From: Granulosicoccus sp045106855 | Lineage (GTDB): Bacteria > Pseudomonadota > Gammaproteobacteria > Granulosicoccales > Granulosicoccaceae | Direction: 5' to 3' | Assembly (NCBI GenBank): GCA_045106855.1 | Contig: JBGCFI010000031.1 | Span: 124,001 to 188,000 of the forward strand | Length of the DNA: 64,000 nt | Shown here: positions 33,169 through 42,008 of the stretch, piece by piece | Layout of the letters: each line of letters starts with the position of its first letter | Position numbering within the stretch: the first letter of the stretch is position 1 | Notes under the pieces: generated by a model | Database searches by the model: none | What the model was told of the DNA's origin: nothing | Seen by the model: only the letters and a program-made list of their open reading frames with translations | Position numbers and translations under genes: made by a program

Positions 33169-33179
33169 GTGACTTATTC
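33163..33179. repeat. Perfect 17-base palindrome over the ankyrin gene stop codon
   Basis: GAATAAGT-g-ACTTATTC is an exact 8-base inverted repeat with one central base, and its TAA at 33166-33168 is the stop codon. It lies between convergent genes, 41 bases before the minus-strand phospholipase gene ends. There is no T-tract, so a terminator role is uncertain. Confidence 0.4.
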
Positions 33180-33219
33180 AGGGATAAAACTGACCAGCTC
33201 AATAGGAAGGATTGATCGA

Positions 33220-35511
33220 TCAGGCGGGTATGATCATTGCGCCGCCAGTGTCCACGGGTCGCTCTTCATCATCCACTTGTACATCGCAAAGCCCATACCT
33301 GTTTAATACAAGACAGGCTTCTCGATAGCCTATCTGGCTAATGAGCTCATAGGATTTGAAATCCAGCAGTGAAATCGCCCGGACGTTGGGTTCAATCAGA
33401 ATATCAAGTGACCTTCTAGCCTCATTGAGGCGTTCGATACTCTTGATATCAGTAGAGCGAAGCAGAGTTTCTGCGATACGTGGGATCTTGATGGTAGTTT
33501 CGAAAGGGTTGATTCTGGATAGAAACACCCGCCAACCTGACAGCGTCGTGCCAAAATCGTAGTAGTTAAACTGCTCTGAAAGCTGGCTGACATTCACCCC
33601 AATAATAAAACCCTTGCCGCCTAGTCGTTCCTGCATGATGTCCACCGGAAACGTGTTGAGTACCGCTCCGTCAATCAACAGGTCACCGTTTGCCGTGGGA
33701 ACCGGTGAAAACACTCCAGGTAAGGAGACTGTTGTGCGTACGATTTTCCATAAGGGCCCTCTGTCGTGTACCACTTCCTGGCCATCCGCAAGGTTCGACG
33801 ATACGCAGAAGAATGGTGTCCACAGGTCTTCGATGCGCTGTTCGCCATAGACCGAGCGACAAAACTGCGTGAGTTTGGCAGATTTCATCAATGATGCCAG
33901 TGGCAGGGTGTAGTCAAACAAGGCTTGCTTGTTTGCGAACAGAGAAGATAGTTGTTTGATGTCGGCATAACCATGACCCATGGCCATTGAGGCTCCTAAC
34001 AAAGCTCCCATACTCGATCCACCAATGTAATCAAGCTGTATTCCTTGCTCTTCGATAAGTTGCTGCACACCCAGATGGGCATAACCGCGAGCGCCACCAC
34101 CACTGAGCACAAGCCCTTTCGCTGTATTGGTTAATCGTCTGGCAAGCCGAGAAAAATGTAATCTGTCGTTCATTCGAACGTGATAATACGCATCGAGCTC
34201 GCGAGGTTCTAACCAGCGCGCGGTAAATTTCGGGGATCTGGTGTCAGCAGGGTGCAACAGTACCAGGTCGATTTTGGGACGTACCCGCGCACCGTCAAAC
34301 AGGACATTGAGTTGGTGTTCGACATCGCGCAGCTCTGCTGTATTGTTTGTTTTGGCACTTGCCAGCAGAATGATTCTGTCGGCTCGGTTTACGCAGCGGC
34401 GGGTCCAGGTTGACCAGCTTGTATCTGCCACATAGACCATGGAGTCGAAGCGGTTTTCCTTGTCGTCAAGCCATTCCGCTATTGCTGAATTAAAGACGTC
34501 ATCAAAGTCGGTCAACGATGCTCCGGTACGTCCATACAACGTATCGAAACTGCGCGAATTCAAAGTCAATGCTGAGCCAAGTTCACGCATGGCGTTTTTA
34601 AGCTGGAGGACGAAGCGACGCAACGGCAAGTGCACGTCCATCGGAATGACCACGAAGTTTCGATCGGGAGCTATTTCCGTTTCCTGGCGGGCATTGGCAA
34701 CGTGACGACGCACGACAAGTCGTGATAGTCGCATTAACATAGGGGCATTCGGTGCAATGAGGGTATCAAAATCTGCTCGTCCCAATAATGCAACTGTGGA
34801 TTCCCGGGCAGCAATGACGGTCGCTGTTCGTTGAGTTTCTGCTAACAGTGCAAGTTCACCTACTGTTTCAGGCGCTTCCACTTCACCAATTCGTCGTACG
34901 ACACCTTGATGGTTGACGGCTTCAACAATCAGTTTGCCAGATACGATAACGTATAGGCCGTCGGGTTCGCCACCCTCTTCAAAGAGCGTCTGGCCACTGT
35001 GGAAATGACGAATGCTTGTCTTATCCAGCAGGGCATCCATGGTGGGGTGGCTAACATCGCCAAAAAGATTCAGATAGGCCCCTGCCAGTGTGACACGACG
35101 TGATAAATCGGCTGCCACATCATAAACATGGGCAAGAATACTTGAATCAATATCGACGAGCTTTTCGAAAGCCACGCGCGGAAATTGCGCTATCCGGCTT
35201 TTTTTAACTGCAACCGCTGTTACCAGGTGTTCGCCACCGTTGAGCACTGCAAAATCACCTGCTGTGTCGCCCTTATAGCGAGATTGCACAAAGAAAGTCT
35301 CGCCGCTTGAATTACACGGCATATGCAGGGCGAGTTCACCATCAACCACTAAATAGAGGTTCAGGCTTTCGCGACCGGCTACAAAAAGGGTTTCGCCCTC
35401 TACAAGGGGTGTGAAGGTCACATGCGGTACTAGAACTTCCCAGAGGGCGTTGTCAATGCTTTTTAATATAGGCAGTTTTTTCAGTGCCTTGATTGCACGG
35501 GCGTCACTCAA
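33220..35511 (-). CDS. Cyclic-nucleotide-binding patatin-like phospholipase (NTE family)
   Basis: The protein joins two cNMP-binding domains to a patatin-type serine lipase, like eukaryotic neuropathy target esterase and the bacterial RssA group. Starting at GTG 35511 it is 763 residues; a further in-frame GTG at 35559 would overlap the upstream gene by 52 bases. The first cNMP domain is LKKLPILKSIDNALWEVLVPH ... GETLFVAGRESLNLYLVVDGEL, the second TSIRHFHSGQTLFEEGGEPDGLYVIVSGKL. The lipase has the oxyanion loop GGGARGYAHLG, nucleophile GGSSMG (Ser) and DGA (Asp of the dyad). It probably hydrolyses (lyso)phospholipids under nucleotide control. GTG overlaps the stop of the Rieske-like gene (GTGTTGA), showing translational coupling. 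Confidence 0.9.
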   Translation of the reverse strand: MSDARAIKALKKLPILKSIDNALWEVLVPHVTFTPLVEGETLFVAGRESLNLYLVVDGELALHMPCNSSGETFFVQSRYKGDTAGDFAVLNGGEHLVTAVAVKKSRIAQFPRVAFEKLVDIDSSILAHVYDVAADLSRRVTLAGAYLNLFGDVSHPTMDALLDKTSIRHFHSGQTLFEEGGEPDGLYVIVSGKLIVEAVNHQGVVRRIGEVEAPETVGELALLAETQRTATVIAARESTVALLGRADFDTLIAPNAPMLMRLSRLVVRRHVANARQETEIAPDRNFVVIPMDVHLPLRRFVLQLKNAMRELGSALTLNSRSFDTLYGRTGASLTDFDDVFNSAIAEWLDDKENRFDSMVYVADTSWSTWTRRCVNRADRIILLASAKTNNTAELRDVEHQLNVLFDGARVRPKIDLVLLHPADTRSPKFTARWLEPRELDAYYHVRMNDRLHFSRLARRLTNTAKGLVLSGGGARGYAHLGVQQLIEEQGIQLDYIGGSSMGALLGASMAMGHGYADIKQLSSLFANKQALFDYTLPLASLMKSAKLTQFCRSVYGEQRIEDLWTPFFCVSSNLADGQEVVHDRGPLWKIVRTTVSLPGVFSPVPTANGDLLIDGAVLNTFPVDIMQERLGGKGFIIGVNVSQLSEQFNYYDFGTTLSGWRVFLSRINPFETTIKIPRIAETLLRSTDIKSIERLNEARRSLDILIEPNVRAISLLDFKSYELISQIGYREACLVLNRYGLCDVQVDDEERPVDTGGAMIIPA

Positions 35512-36206
35512 CACAATACCTGCTGGGCTGAAAAAGTATCTGCCCTGACGACTCGGCACTGATCACCGCTTCGGGCCCGAATGTCGGTAACACCATATTC
35601 TATTGCCAGGCGGAATCCGAATTTAGTCAAAAAGCGTTCGTACTGATCATCACCGAAGCTGCCGGTGGCCGATATATTGCCCTCACTATCGTTGCTTAGC
35701 GCAATAGCTGCTAACGGTTTCGGAGCAGGGCCAGAGAGCACATCTCCACCGCTAGCCGGGTCGTAGACACTTCGTTCAGAGCAGCAACTGATAATGCCGG
35801 CGCGAGTCTGTTTCTGGCCACTTGAGTCGTAGAAAGTCACTTTCTGGTCCCGGTAGGCAATATGACTTATCGGCCTGGCAGGGTGAGACATCTTGTGTGA
35901 ACAAATGGCGGAGAAAGCCACGACGGATTGGTCCTCGTCCAGTCCACCCGGCCAGCTTCCGCGGGCTGGAGACGATCGATTCAGGCGAACCAGAAAACAC
36001 GGTGTGGTGACAAAAGGGTAGCCAAAGATGTAAGCGACACCCGGCTTCAGAGATTGCAGGGAGACCGGGCTTTCGTCTTCGTACACCAATTTGCTTACAG
36101 GGTAGGGGGCGTCGGAGACAGCTGCCTTTGCTTGATGGGTAATATGCAAGCCCGCAGCACCGCTAAGTAACCCACCGCAAAGCTTGTGAAAATGGCGTCT
36201 ATCCAA
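35508..36206 (-). CDS. Tat-exported Rieske-like protein with altered second ligand motif
   Basis: The 232-residue protein has a Tat-like signal (DRRHFHKLCGGLLSGAAG) and a Rieske-fold region. Box 1 is CSH at residues 102-104, with Met in place of the usual disulfide Cys. Box 2, which should be C-P-C-H-G-S, reads C141-C-S-E144-R-S, so the second histidine ligand is replaced by Glu; the downstream VYDPASGGDVLSGPAPKPLAAI is otherwise typical of Rieske proteins. Either the cluster has unusual ligation (Cys/Glu) or it is lost. No cytochrome b partner is nearby. The stop overlaps the start of the phospholipase gene. Alternative reading: a Rieske relative used as a binding domain only. Confidence 0.72.
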   Translation of the reverse strand: MDRRHFHKLCGGLLSGAAGLHITHQAKAAVSDAPYPVSKLVYEDESPVSLQSLKPGVAYIFGYPFVTTPCFLVRLNRSSPARGSWPGGLDEDQSVVAFSAICSHKMSHPARPISHIAYRDQKVTFYDSSGQKQTRAGIISCCSERSVYDPASGGDVLSGPAPKPLAAIALSNDSEGNISATGSFGDDQYERFLTKFGFRLAIEYGVTDIRARSGDQCRVVRADTFSAQQVLC

Positions 36207-36304
36207 GGTCGTCTCTCAAGTATGGCGCTTGATCACTATAGTATAGGAGCTACGCGGGTATCGCCAAACCAGATGTACTGGCTCAATCCGAGGCGAGGCG
36301 CTTG

Positions 36305-37003
36305 TTAGTCGGCTTCCCTGAGAGGACTGAATCCAATTTCCCCAAACCAGGCTGTAGCCTCCATTTGGGCGTTATCACCATCAACCATCACTGCATAACC
36401 ACTCAATTGTTCGATATCGTGATTGAAGAAGGCCTTGAAGTCTTGCACGACATTACGTGAGTGACTCGTCCACTTACCTGCAAATTTGTCGCCAGATTGG
36501 ATAGCCACCATTTTTGCCTTCTCGGAAAAAGGATTCGACCAGATCTCGCCTACCGGTATCTCGGAAGCCCAAACGTAATTGATTGATACTGTTTCCCAGG
36601 GAAGAAAACCAACTTGCGCCACGACGTATAGACGGGCAGGAAAATCGTCACCATTTCTCGTCTGCTCATCAATATTCACGTAGGTGTGATCGATTTTCCA
36701 GGACCAGTTAATGACAGGTCGTTTTCGCAAATCGATAGATTCTTCCCGGTACAGTATCGAGGCTTGCTTCTGAGTGTGAGCCTTGAGCACTCTAACGCCC
36801 TCATCCTCGATCAGTTCATAGTGAGTGTTGCCACTGAAACTGCGTTCCGACCAACGATCCAGATTAGTGTCGGCAAACTCGCTTAGGGGGCGATCGCTGG
36901 TCGCCGTCGTTGCCTGAGCCAGTTGGGGTGCCATGCAGCACAACGCCGTGGTGATCAGGGTATACGCTGTGCGGGAGGTTTTCGTTGTTGGCATTCCGTA
37001 CAT
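36305..37003 (-). CDS. DUF3047 family secreted protein
   Basis: The 232-residue protein has a signal peptide (PTTKTSRTAYTLITTALCCMAPQLAQA) and then the DUF3047 fold, which is beta-rich: YELIEDEGVRVLKAHTQKQASILYREESIDLRKRPVINWSWKIDHTYV ... DDFPARLYVVAQ ... INYVWASEIPVGEIWSNPF, ending with MVDGDNAQMEATAWFGEIGF. The domain is found in periplasmic proteins of proteobacteria and has no known reaction; it resembles carbohydrate-binding jelly rolls. ATG 36994 is a possible alternative start. It stands about 100 bases after the Rieske gene's start, in the same direction, and is divergent from ctaA by about 140 bases. Confidence 0.82.
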   Translation of the reverse strand: MYGMPTTKTSRTAYTLITTALCCMAPQLAQATTATSDRPLSEFADTNLDRWSERSFSGNTHYELIEDEGVRVLKAHTQKQASILYREESIDLRKRPVINWSWKIDHTYVNIDEQTRNGDDFPARLYVVAQVGFLPWETVSINYVWASEIPVGEIWSNPFSEKAKMVAIQSGDKFAGKWTSHSRNVVQDFKAFFNHDIEQLSGYAVMVDGDNAQMEATAWFGEIGFSPLREAD

Positions 37004-37141
37004 GGTGTCTTTGAATGGTTACATGGTCAAAAAGTTCACAATAATGGGGGGATAGGCCACAATCTGCACTAACGCAGGTTCCGTATTGCGTAGTATCCTC
37101 ACGTTTTCTTGCGATCCGCCCAGCCAGGTCAGTGTCTCCCC

Positions 37142-38161
37142 ATGCCAAGCCTAACAACTCAACGTCGATTCTGGTGGTGCGCAGCACTCACTTTAGCCAC
37201 TATTTACTCGCTCATCATGGTGGGTGGAATCGTACGAGCCACAGGAGCGGGAATGGGTTGTCCTGATTGGCCAACGTGTTTTGGTCAGTGGGTGCCGCCG
37301 ACACACGAATCCCAGCTGCCCACCAACTATCAGGAAATATACGCCGACAGGGGATATGCTGAAACTACCTTCAATGTCCGTAAAACCTGGACGGAATACC
37401 TGAACAGATTGTTAGGGGTTTTCACTGGATTCACGATACTGCTGACGTTGTTGTTTTCATCACCCTATCGTCGCTCAGAGCCCAGGGTTTTCTGGTTTTC
37501 ATTCGCAGGATTCATTCTTGTTGGCGTGCAAGGTTGGTTGGGGGCTCGCGTTGTGGCTAGTAATTTGATGGTGGGTATGATCACGATTCATATGTTGCTT
37601 GCCCAAGTCATTGTAGGGATCATCATCGCTGCTCTTGTTCGATCTGGTCGGGAACGCTACAAGGCAATTAATGTAGAAGGCATGCCCAGACTGTTCTATC
37701 CACTGATGATGTTGGCAATGGGAGCAGGCTTGCTTCAATTGGTCATGGGTACCCAGGTGCGAGAGGCTATGGACCTGATTGCCAGAAGTCACGACCATGG
37801 CAATAGACACTTGTGGGTCGATAACCTGCCAGTGGTTTTTGCTTTACATAAGTACTACTCGGTGCCACTGGTTGCCCTGAATGCATGGCTGGCATATTCG
37901 GTACTTACGCACTCGAATTCGGTATTGCTTCGTCGCTTGAGCACGGCATTGGTTGCGTTCCTGTTGGGCGCGATTGCTATCGGTATGAGTATGGATCGCC
38001 TGCATGTCCCAATCTTTTCTCAACCCATGCATTTGTGGCTTGCCTCATTGATCTTTGGTACTCAGCTGGCAATCCTGCTGGTGGTGCAACATGCAAGAGA
38101 GACAAGATCTGTGGAGATCGCCAGAGACGTAAAGCTTGAGCTTTCACCTGGCTCCAGTTGA
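37142..38161 (+). CDS. ctaA: Heme A synthase (COX15/CtaA family)
   Basis: CtaA oxidises the C8 methyl of heme O to make heme A for aa3-type cytochrome oxidases. From ATG 37142 the protein is 339 residues with eight membrane helices in two homologous halves. The motifs GGIVRATGAGMGCPDWPTCFGQW near the N-terminus, ARVVASNLMVGMITIHMLLAQVIVG with a heme-ligand His, LVMGTQVREAMD with the Glu/Gln region, and RLHVPIFSQPMHLWLASLIF with another His are all visible. I see no cytochrome oxidase genes in the window, so the enzyme must serve a locus elsewhere. It converges on the ugp-like permease gene, with an AT-rich dyad between them. Confidence 0.93.
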   Translation: MPSLTTQRRFWWCAALTLATIYSLIMVGGIVRATGAGMGCPDWPTCFGQWVPPTHESQLPTNYQEIYADRGYAETTFNVRKTWTEYLNRLLGVFTGFTILLTLLFSSPYRRSEPRVFWFSFAGFILVGVQGWLGARVVASNLMVGMITIHMLLAQVIVGIIIAALVRSGRERYKAINVEGMPRLFYPLMMLAMGAGLLQLVMGTQVREAMDLIARSHDHGNRHLWVDNLPVVFALHKYYSVPLVALNAWLAYSVLTHSNSVLLRRLSTALVAFLLGAIAIGMSMDRLHVPIFSQPMHLWLASLIFGTQLAILLVVQHARETRSVEIARDVKLELSPGSS

Positions 38162-38176
38162 CAAGTGTGAAAATTT

Positions 38177-38992
38177 TTATTTTTCCACATCGATCAATGA
38201 GCTGAAGAACCATCGTTGAAATATCCACACCAGTACCAGGGGAGGGACGATGGTGATGATGACAAACGCCATACCGGGACCCGATGCGCCACCAATAAGC
38301 TGGATACCTCGCACCAGTGTGTAGAGACTGTCGTCAGTACTGACCATGATTGGCCATAAGTACTGATTCCAGCCGATCATGAACGATATAACAAACACGG
38401 CCCCCGCTCGTGCCTTACTGAGCGGTACTACTATATCGAGAAAGAACCTTAGTGGGCCGGCGGAGTCCATAGTGGCTGCTTCATGCAGTTGGTCTGGTAA
38501 GGTGAGCATGAATTGCCGCAGAAAAAACGTTCCCAGAGCCAGTGCCAGGGCAGGTAGAATCATCCCGAGATGTGTATTGATTAACCCAAGTTCATTGGCG
38601 GTTATGAATGTAGGGATGAATCGTGATTCAAGCGGAAACAGCAATGTGGCCAGGATTGACCAGAACAGCGCGTTGGCCAGCCTTAGCCGGAAAAATACCA
38701 GTGCATAGGCGGAGAGTAGCGAAAGTAGTGTTGTCAGACTAGCAACTCCCAGCGCCACAATCAGCGAGTTCTTGAGCATCTGCATAGCCGTTACCGTACG
38801 CGTAAAGCCTGCCTCAAAATTGAATACACGTGCGTAGTTTCTTTGCAGGGAGTCTCCCCAGTCAAATTGTAAGCCCTGGGAAGAGATCGAGGCGCTGGAT
38901 TGCGTGGATAACATGACTATCAGTAGCAGAGGGGATACCAGAAAACCCACTCCCGCGAGAAGAATCAAATGATTGACTAATATTTTTGGCAT
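38177..38992 (-). CDS. Second UgpE-like ABC permease
   Basis: A 271-residue inner-membrane permease, paralogous to UgpE at 40194: they share MLKNS, FRLR/FRFRAGTY, PLEsRfIP, FLRQF, the EAA loop (EAATMDSAGPLRFFLDIVVPLSKA versus EAAKLDGATPFRFFIDILVPLSKT), and a C-terminal IFQRWF ... EK. I chose ATG 38992 because the alignment with UgpE begins there; GTG 39016 is an upstream alternative. It is the last gene of the ugp block, downstream of ugpC, where E. coli has ugpQ. It may replace UgpE under some conditions or form a second heteromer with UgpA. Identity is sure at family level; its partner is inferred. Confidence 0.87.
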   Translation of the reverse strand: MPKILVNHLILLAGVGFLVSPLLLIVMLSTQSSASISSQGLQFDWGDSLQRNYARVFNFEAGFTRTVTAMQMLKNSLIVALGVASLTTLLSLLSAYALVFFRLRLANALFWSILATLLFPLESRFIPTFITANELGLINTHLGMILPALALALGTFFLRQFMLTLPDQLHEAATMDSAGPLRFFLDIVVPLSKARAGAVFVISFMIGWNQYLWPIMVSTDDSLYTLVRGIQLIGGASGPGMAFVIITIVPPLVLVWIFQRWFFSSLIDVEK

Positions 38993-39090
38993 ATCACTGG
39001 CAATGCTAATGGTCACCAGGTGATTGCGTGCGCACCCTTACATTATTCATTGGACAACCCACTGAAAATGGAGCGGGCCCAGGGACAACG

Positions 39091-40194
39091 CTATAACAGA
39101 CGCTCACCGTTTGAGGCTCTGAATACCATGGCGCGATCAACCGCAAAACCCAGCGACAGCGAGGAATCAATATCCGGTAGCACCGTCTGGTCAGCTTTGT
39201 AACAGATCTCCAGATCATCACCGACGTGAGCAGCAGCCCCGGGACCTGCATTACCGGCTTCGGCGCCTGCCAGCGCGCCGTAGATGAGATTGTCGGCACC
39301 ATGTTGCTCAACAAGGTCCACCCTCAAACTTAACTGACCATCAGAGGTTTGTTGAAGGTCATCTGGGCGAACGCCCAGTACCAGATCTTCGCCTGATGGA
39401 AGATCCTTGAAACCGGCGATTGTCAATTTGCCGTTGACAAGATTCTGTCCTTCGAAACGGACAGGTACAAGGTTGATTTGTGGAGAACCAATGAAGGAGG
39501 CGACAAACAGAGTAGCCGGATTGTTGTAGAGCTCCATCGGTCTGCCCATTTGCTCTATCCTACCTTCGTTGACCACGGCCAGGCGATCGGCCAGAGTCAT
39601 GGCTTCGGTTTGGTCATGCGTAACATAGATGCTTGTAACGTCCATTCTACGTTGCAATCGCTTGATTTCAATGCGCATCTGCACGCGTAGTTTAGCGTCC
39701 AGATTCGACAGTGGTTCATCAAACAGGAAAACCTTAGGCTCTCGAACAATGGCGCGGCCCATAGCAACTCGCTGACGTTGCCCACCAGAAAGTTCATGTG
39801 GCTGTCTGTCCAGGTAGTCTTTGATTTTCAGGATACTGGCGGCATCCTCAACCCGGCGACTGATTTCGGCTTTTTCAAGGCCACGGTTTTTCAGGCCATA
39901 GGACATGTTTCCGCGTACTGTCATATGGGGATAGAGAGCATAGTTCTGGAACACCATGGCAACATCGCGATCTGCGGGATTGACCTCGTTTACACGTTTG
40001 TTATCGATCAGAACGTCGCCGCCAGTCACGGATTCAAGGCCTGCGATCATTCTCAACAGGGTTGATTTGCCGCAGCCGGAGGGGCCGACAAACACAATGA
40101 ACTCGCCGTGTTCAATCCGCATGTCGACACCACGAATGGCATCGGCACCGTTGGGGTAGCGCTTGGTGACTTGCTTGAGTTCAACACCGGACAT
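39091..40194 (-). CDS. ugpC: Glycerol-3-phosphate ABC transporter ATP-binding protein UgpC
   Basis: The 367-residue ATPase drives import through the UgpAE channel. Walker A GPSGCGKST, Q-loop FQNYALYPHMTV, signature LSGGQRQRVAMGRA, Walker B VFLFDEPLSNLD, and switch His (VTHDQTEAM) are intact. The C-terminal part (FIGSPQINLVPVRFEG ... GVRPDDLQ) is the regulatory TOBE domain of the MalK/UgpC type. The stop codon TAA of ugpE and the ATG share bases at 40194 (TAATG). The minus-strand order is ugpB, ugpA, ugpE, ugpC, then the second UgpE. Confidence 0.93.
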   Translation of the reverse strand: MSGVELKQVTKRYPNGADAIRGVDMRIEHGEFIVFVGPSGCGKSTLLRMIAGLESVTGGDVLIDNKRVNEVNPADRDVAMVFQNYALYPHMTVRGNMSYGLKNRGLEKAEISRRVEDAASILKIKDYLDRQPHELSGGQRQRVAMGRAIVREPKVFLFDEPLSNLDAKLRVQMRIEIKRLQRRMDVTSIYVTHDQTEAMTLADRLAVVNEGRIEQMGRPMELYNNPATLFVASFIGSPQINLVPVRFEGQNLVNGKLTIAGFKDLPSGEDLVLGVRPDDLQQTSDGQLSLRVDLVEQHGADNLIYGALAGAEAGNAGPGAAAHVGDDLEICYKADQTVLPDIDSSLSLGFAVDRAMVFRASNGERLL

Positions 40195-41048
40195 TACTTT
40201 TCACTCTCTACCAGGCCCTTGACGAACCAGCGTTGGAATATGAGAACCACCAGTACAGGCGGTAGCGTAGCAAGGATGGTCAGAGCAAATGCCTTCTGAT
40301 ACTGCGGCAGCTGTCCACCTTCGGCCAGTACTTGGTAGATCTGCTTGATACCAATTACCAGCGTGTAGTTCTCTTCTTTAGTTGTCATGATCAAAGGCCA
40401 TAGATACTGGTTCCAGCCTACGACGAACATGATGATGAAAATTGCCGCAATCATGGTCTTGGACAATGGCACCAGTATGTCGATAAAAAATCGAAATGGC
40501 GTAGCGCCATCCAGTTTCGCAGCTTCAAGTATTTCCTCCGGGACTGAGCGGAAGAATTGGCGAAAGTAGAACGTACCGGTAGCGGATGCAATCAAGGGGA
40601 CAATGAGTCCGACGTGCGTATCCAGTAAATTAAACTTAGCCACGACTTCATAGGAAGGAATGATGCGAACTTCCAGTGGCAATAGCAATGTCATGAATAT
40701 AAGCCAGAACAAATAAGTGCCTGCACGGAATCTAAAGTACACAATGGCATAAGCTGCCAGCATCGAGATAATGACTTTACCGACCGCAAAGCCGATACCC
40801 AGTATCATGCTGTTTTTAAGCATTGTGGTGCCAAGCACCGATTTCATAACACCGCCTTGTTCAAACAGAACCTGGCGATAGGTTTCCAGGCCGTGTGCAC
40901 CAGGAAGAAACTGCAAGCCATTGCGGAGAATGGTCTCTGGCGAATGGGTGGAAGTCATGATCGCTATCCATACCGGCAAGCTCATGAACAATGTGCCGAT
41001 GATCAGGATGCCATGGGTGGATATGTGCTGCCAGAGTGTCTTGTTCAT
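40194..41048 (-). CDS. ugpE: Glycerol-3-phosphate ABC transporter permease UgpE
   Basis: The 284-residue inner-membrane protein has six helices and the EAA loop (EAAKLDGATPFRFFIDILVPLSKT) that docks to UgpC. The sequence is close to the UgpE/MalG branch: TSTHSPETILRNGLQFLPG at the periplasmic face, AIVYFRFRAGTYLFWLIFMTLLLPLEVRIIPSYEV, and FVVGWNQYLWPLIMTT. Its start overlaps the ugpA stop by one base (TGATG), and its stop overlaps the ugpC start, so the three are co-translated. Confidence 0.93.
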   Translation of the reverse strand: MNKTLWQHISTHGILIIGTLFMSLPVWIAIMTSTHSPETILRNGLQFLPGAHGLETYRQVLFEQGGVMKSVLGTTMLKNSMILGIGFAVGKVIISMLAAYAIVYFRFRAGTYLFWLIFMTLLLPLEVRIIPSYEVVAKFNLLDTHVGLIVPLIASATGTFYFRQFFRSVPEEILEAAKLDGATPFRFFIDILVPLSKTMIAAIFIIMFVVGWNQYLWPLIMTTKEENYTLVIGIKQIYQVLAEGGQLPQYQKAFALTILATLPPVLVVLIFQRWFVKGLVESEK

Positions 41049-41926
41049 CAGTAATGCACTCGTCGTTCAATAAACCGGAATTGCACGACCGTTAACGCCA
41101 GCACGATAAGCATCAGTACTACGGACTGTGCAGATGAACCACCCAGATCAGCACCGCGGAAGCCGTCCTGAAATACCTTGAAGACTAGTGTATTGGTTGC
41201 ACCGCCTGGCGCACCGCGTGTGGTGGTATCGATAATGCCGAACGTCTCGAAAAATGCGTAGGTGATGTTTATCACCATAAGAAAGAAAGTGGTCGGGGCT
41301 AACAGCGGGAAAGTAATCGTCCAGAAACGTCTGAACGAACTATTGCAATCAAGCACAGATGCTTCTGTTACAGACTTGGGGATTCCCTGTAAACCGGAAA
41401 GAAAGAAAATGAAATTTACGCTGACCTGTTTCCAGACAGAGATGAGCACGACAACAAACCCGGCATCAAAAGCATCCAGCTTATGATTAAAATCCCAACC
41501 GATGGCATTGAAGAACTTGTAGAGATCGCCAATGAGCGGGTGAAACATCAGATTGCCCATTAAGCCTGCAACAGGAGGAGCGATAGCGTAGGCCCACATC
41601 AATGTGGTTTTGTAGGTTCTGGCTCCGTGGATGACTTCATTGGCCTTGACAGCGAGTAGTAGCGCAATGCCCAGGGATAAAAACGTGACCAGTATTGAAA
41701 ACAGCAATGTGAATTTGGCGGCTTGTAACCACGCCGCGCTGTAGATCGTGTCAACGTAGTTCTTGAACCACACGAACTGTGACGACAAGCCGAAAGCGTC
41801 TTCCAGCAGGAAAGACTGATAAATCGCCTGGGCTGCCGGCCACAGGAAAAAAATCGAGATAATTATGATCTGAGGCGCAATGAACAGATACGGGAGGGAA
41901 CTCTGCTCGAATTGAACTCGCTTCAC
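41048..41926 (-). CDS. ugpA: Glycerol-3-phosphate ABC transporter permease UgpA
   Basis: The 292-residue permease pairs with UgpE. It has a short N-terminus (KRVQFEQSSLPYLFIAPQIIII), six predicted helices, and the EAA loop EASVLDCNSSFRRFWTITFPLLAP. LLEDAFGLSSQFVWFKNYV in the first periplasmic segment and TRGAPGGATNTLVFKVFQDGFRGADLGGSSAQSVVLM near the end are typical of UgpA/MalF-like proteins. It is separated from ugpB by 82 bases holding a strong hairpin, and overlaps ugpE by one base. Confidence 0.93.
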   Translation of the reverse strand: MKRVQFEQSSLPYLFIAPQIIIISIFFLWPAAQAIYQSFLLEDAFGLSSQFVWFKNYVDTIYSAAWLQAAKFTLLFSILVTFLSLGIALLLAVKANEVIHGARTYKTTLMWAYAIAPPVAGLMGNLMFHPLIGDLYKFFNAIGWDFNHKLDAFDAGFVVVLISVWKQVSVNFIFFLSGLQGIPKSVTEASVLDCNSSFRRFWTITFPLLAPTTFFLMVINITYAFFETFGIIDTTTRGAPGGATNTLVFKVFQDGFRGADLGGSSAQSVVLMLIVLALTVVQFRFIERRVHY

Positions 41927-41961
41927 TTCATGCTCTCATCATTGGCGGGAGGGGGCTTAGG

Positions 41962-41996
41962 GTATGCGGTGACCAGTTTATCCGGCCACCGCATAC
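41962..41996 (-). promoter_or_regulatory. Intercistronic hairpin between ugpB and ugpA
   Basis: GTATGCGGTG (41962-41971) and CACCGCATAC (41987-41996) form a perfect 10-base-pair stem with a 15-base loop, in the space between the ugpB stop and ugpA start. There is no T-tract. Such hairpins after binding-protein genes usually stabilise the upstream message or cause partial termination, which would give more binding protein than permease. Confidence 0.65.
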
Positions 41997-42008
41997 GGTT
42001 ACAGCAGA

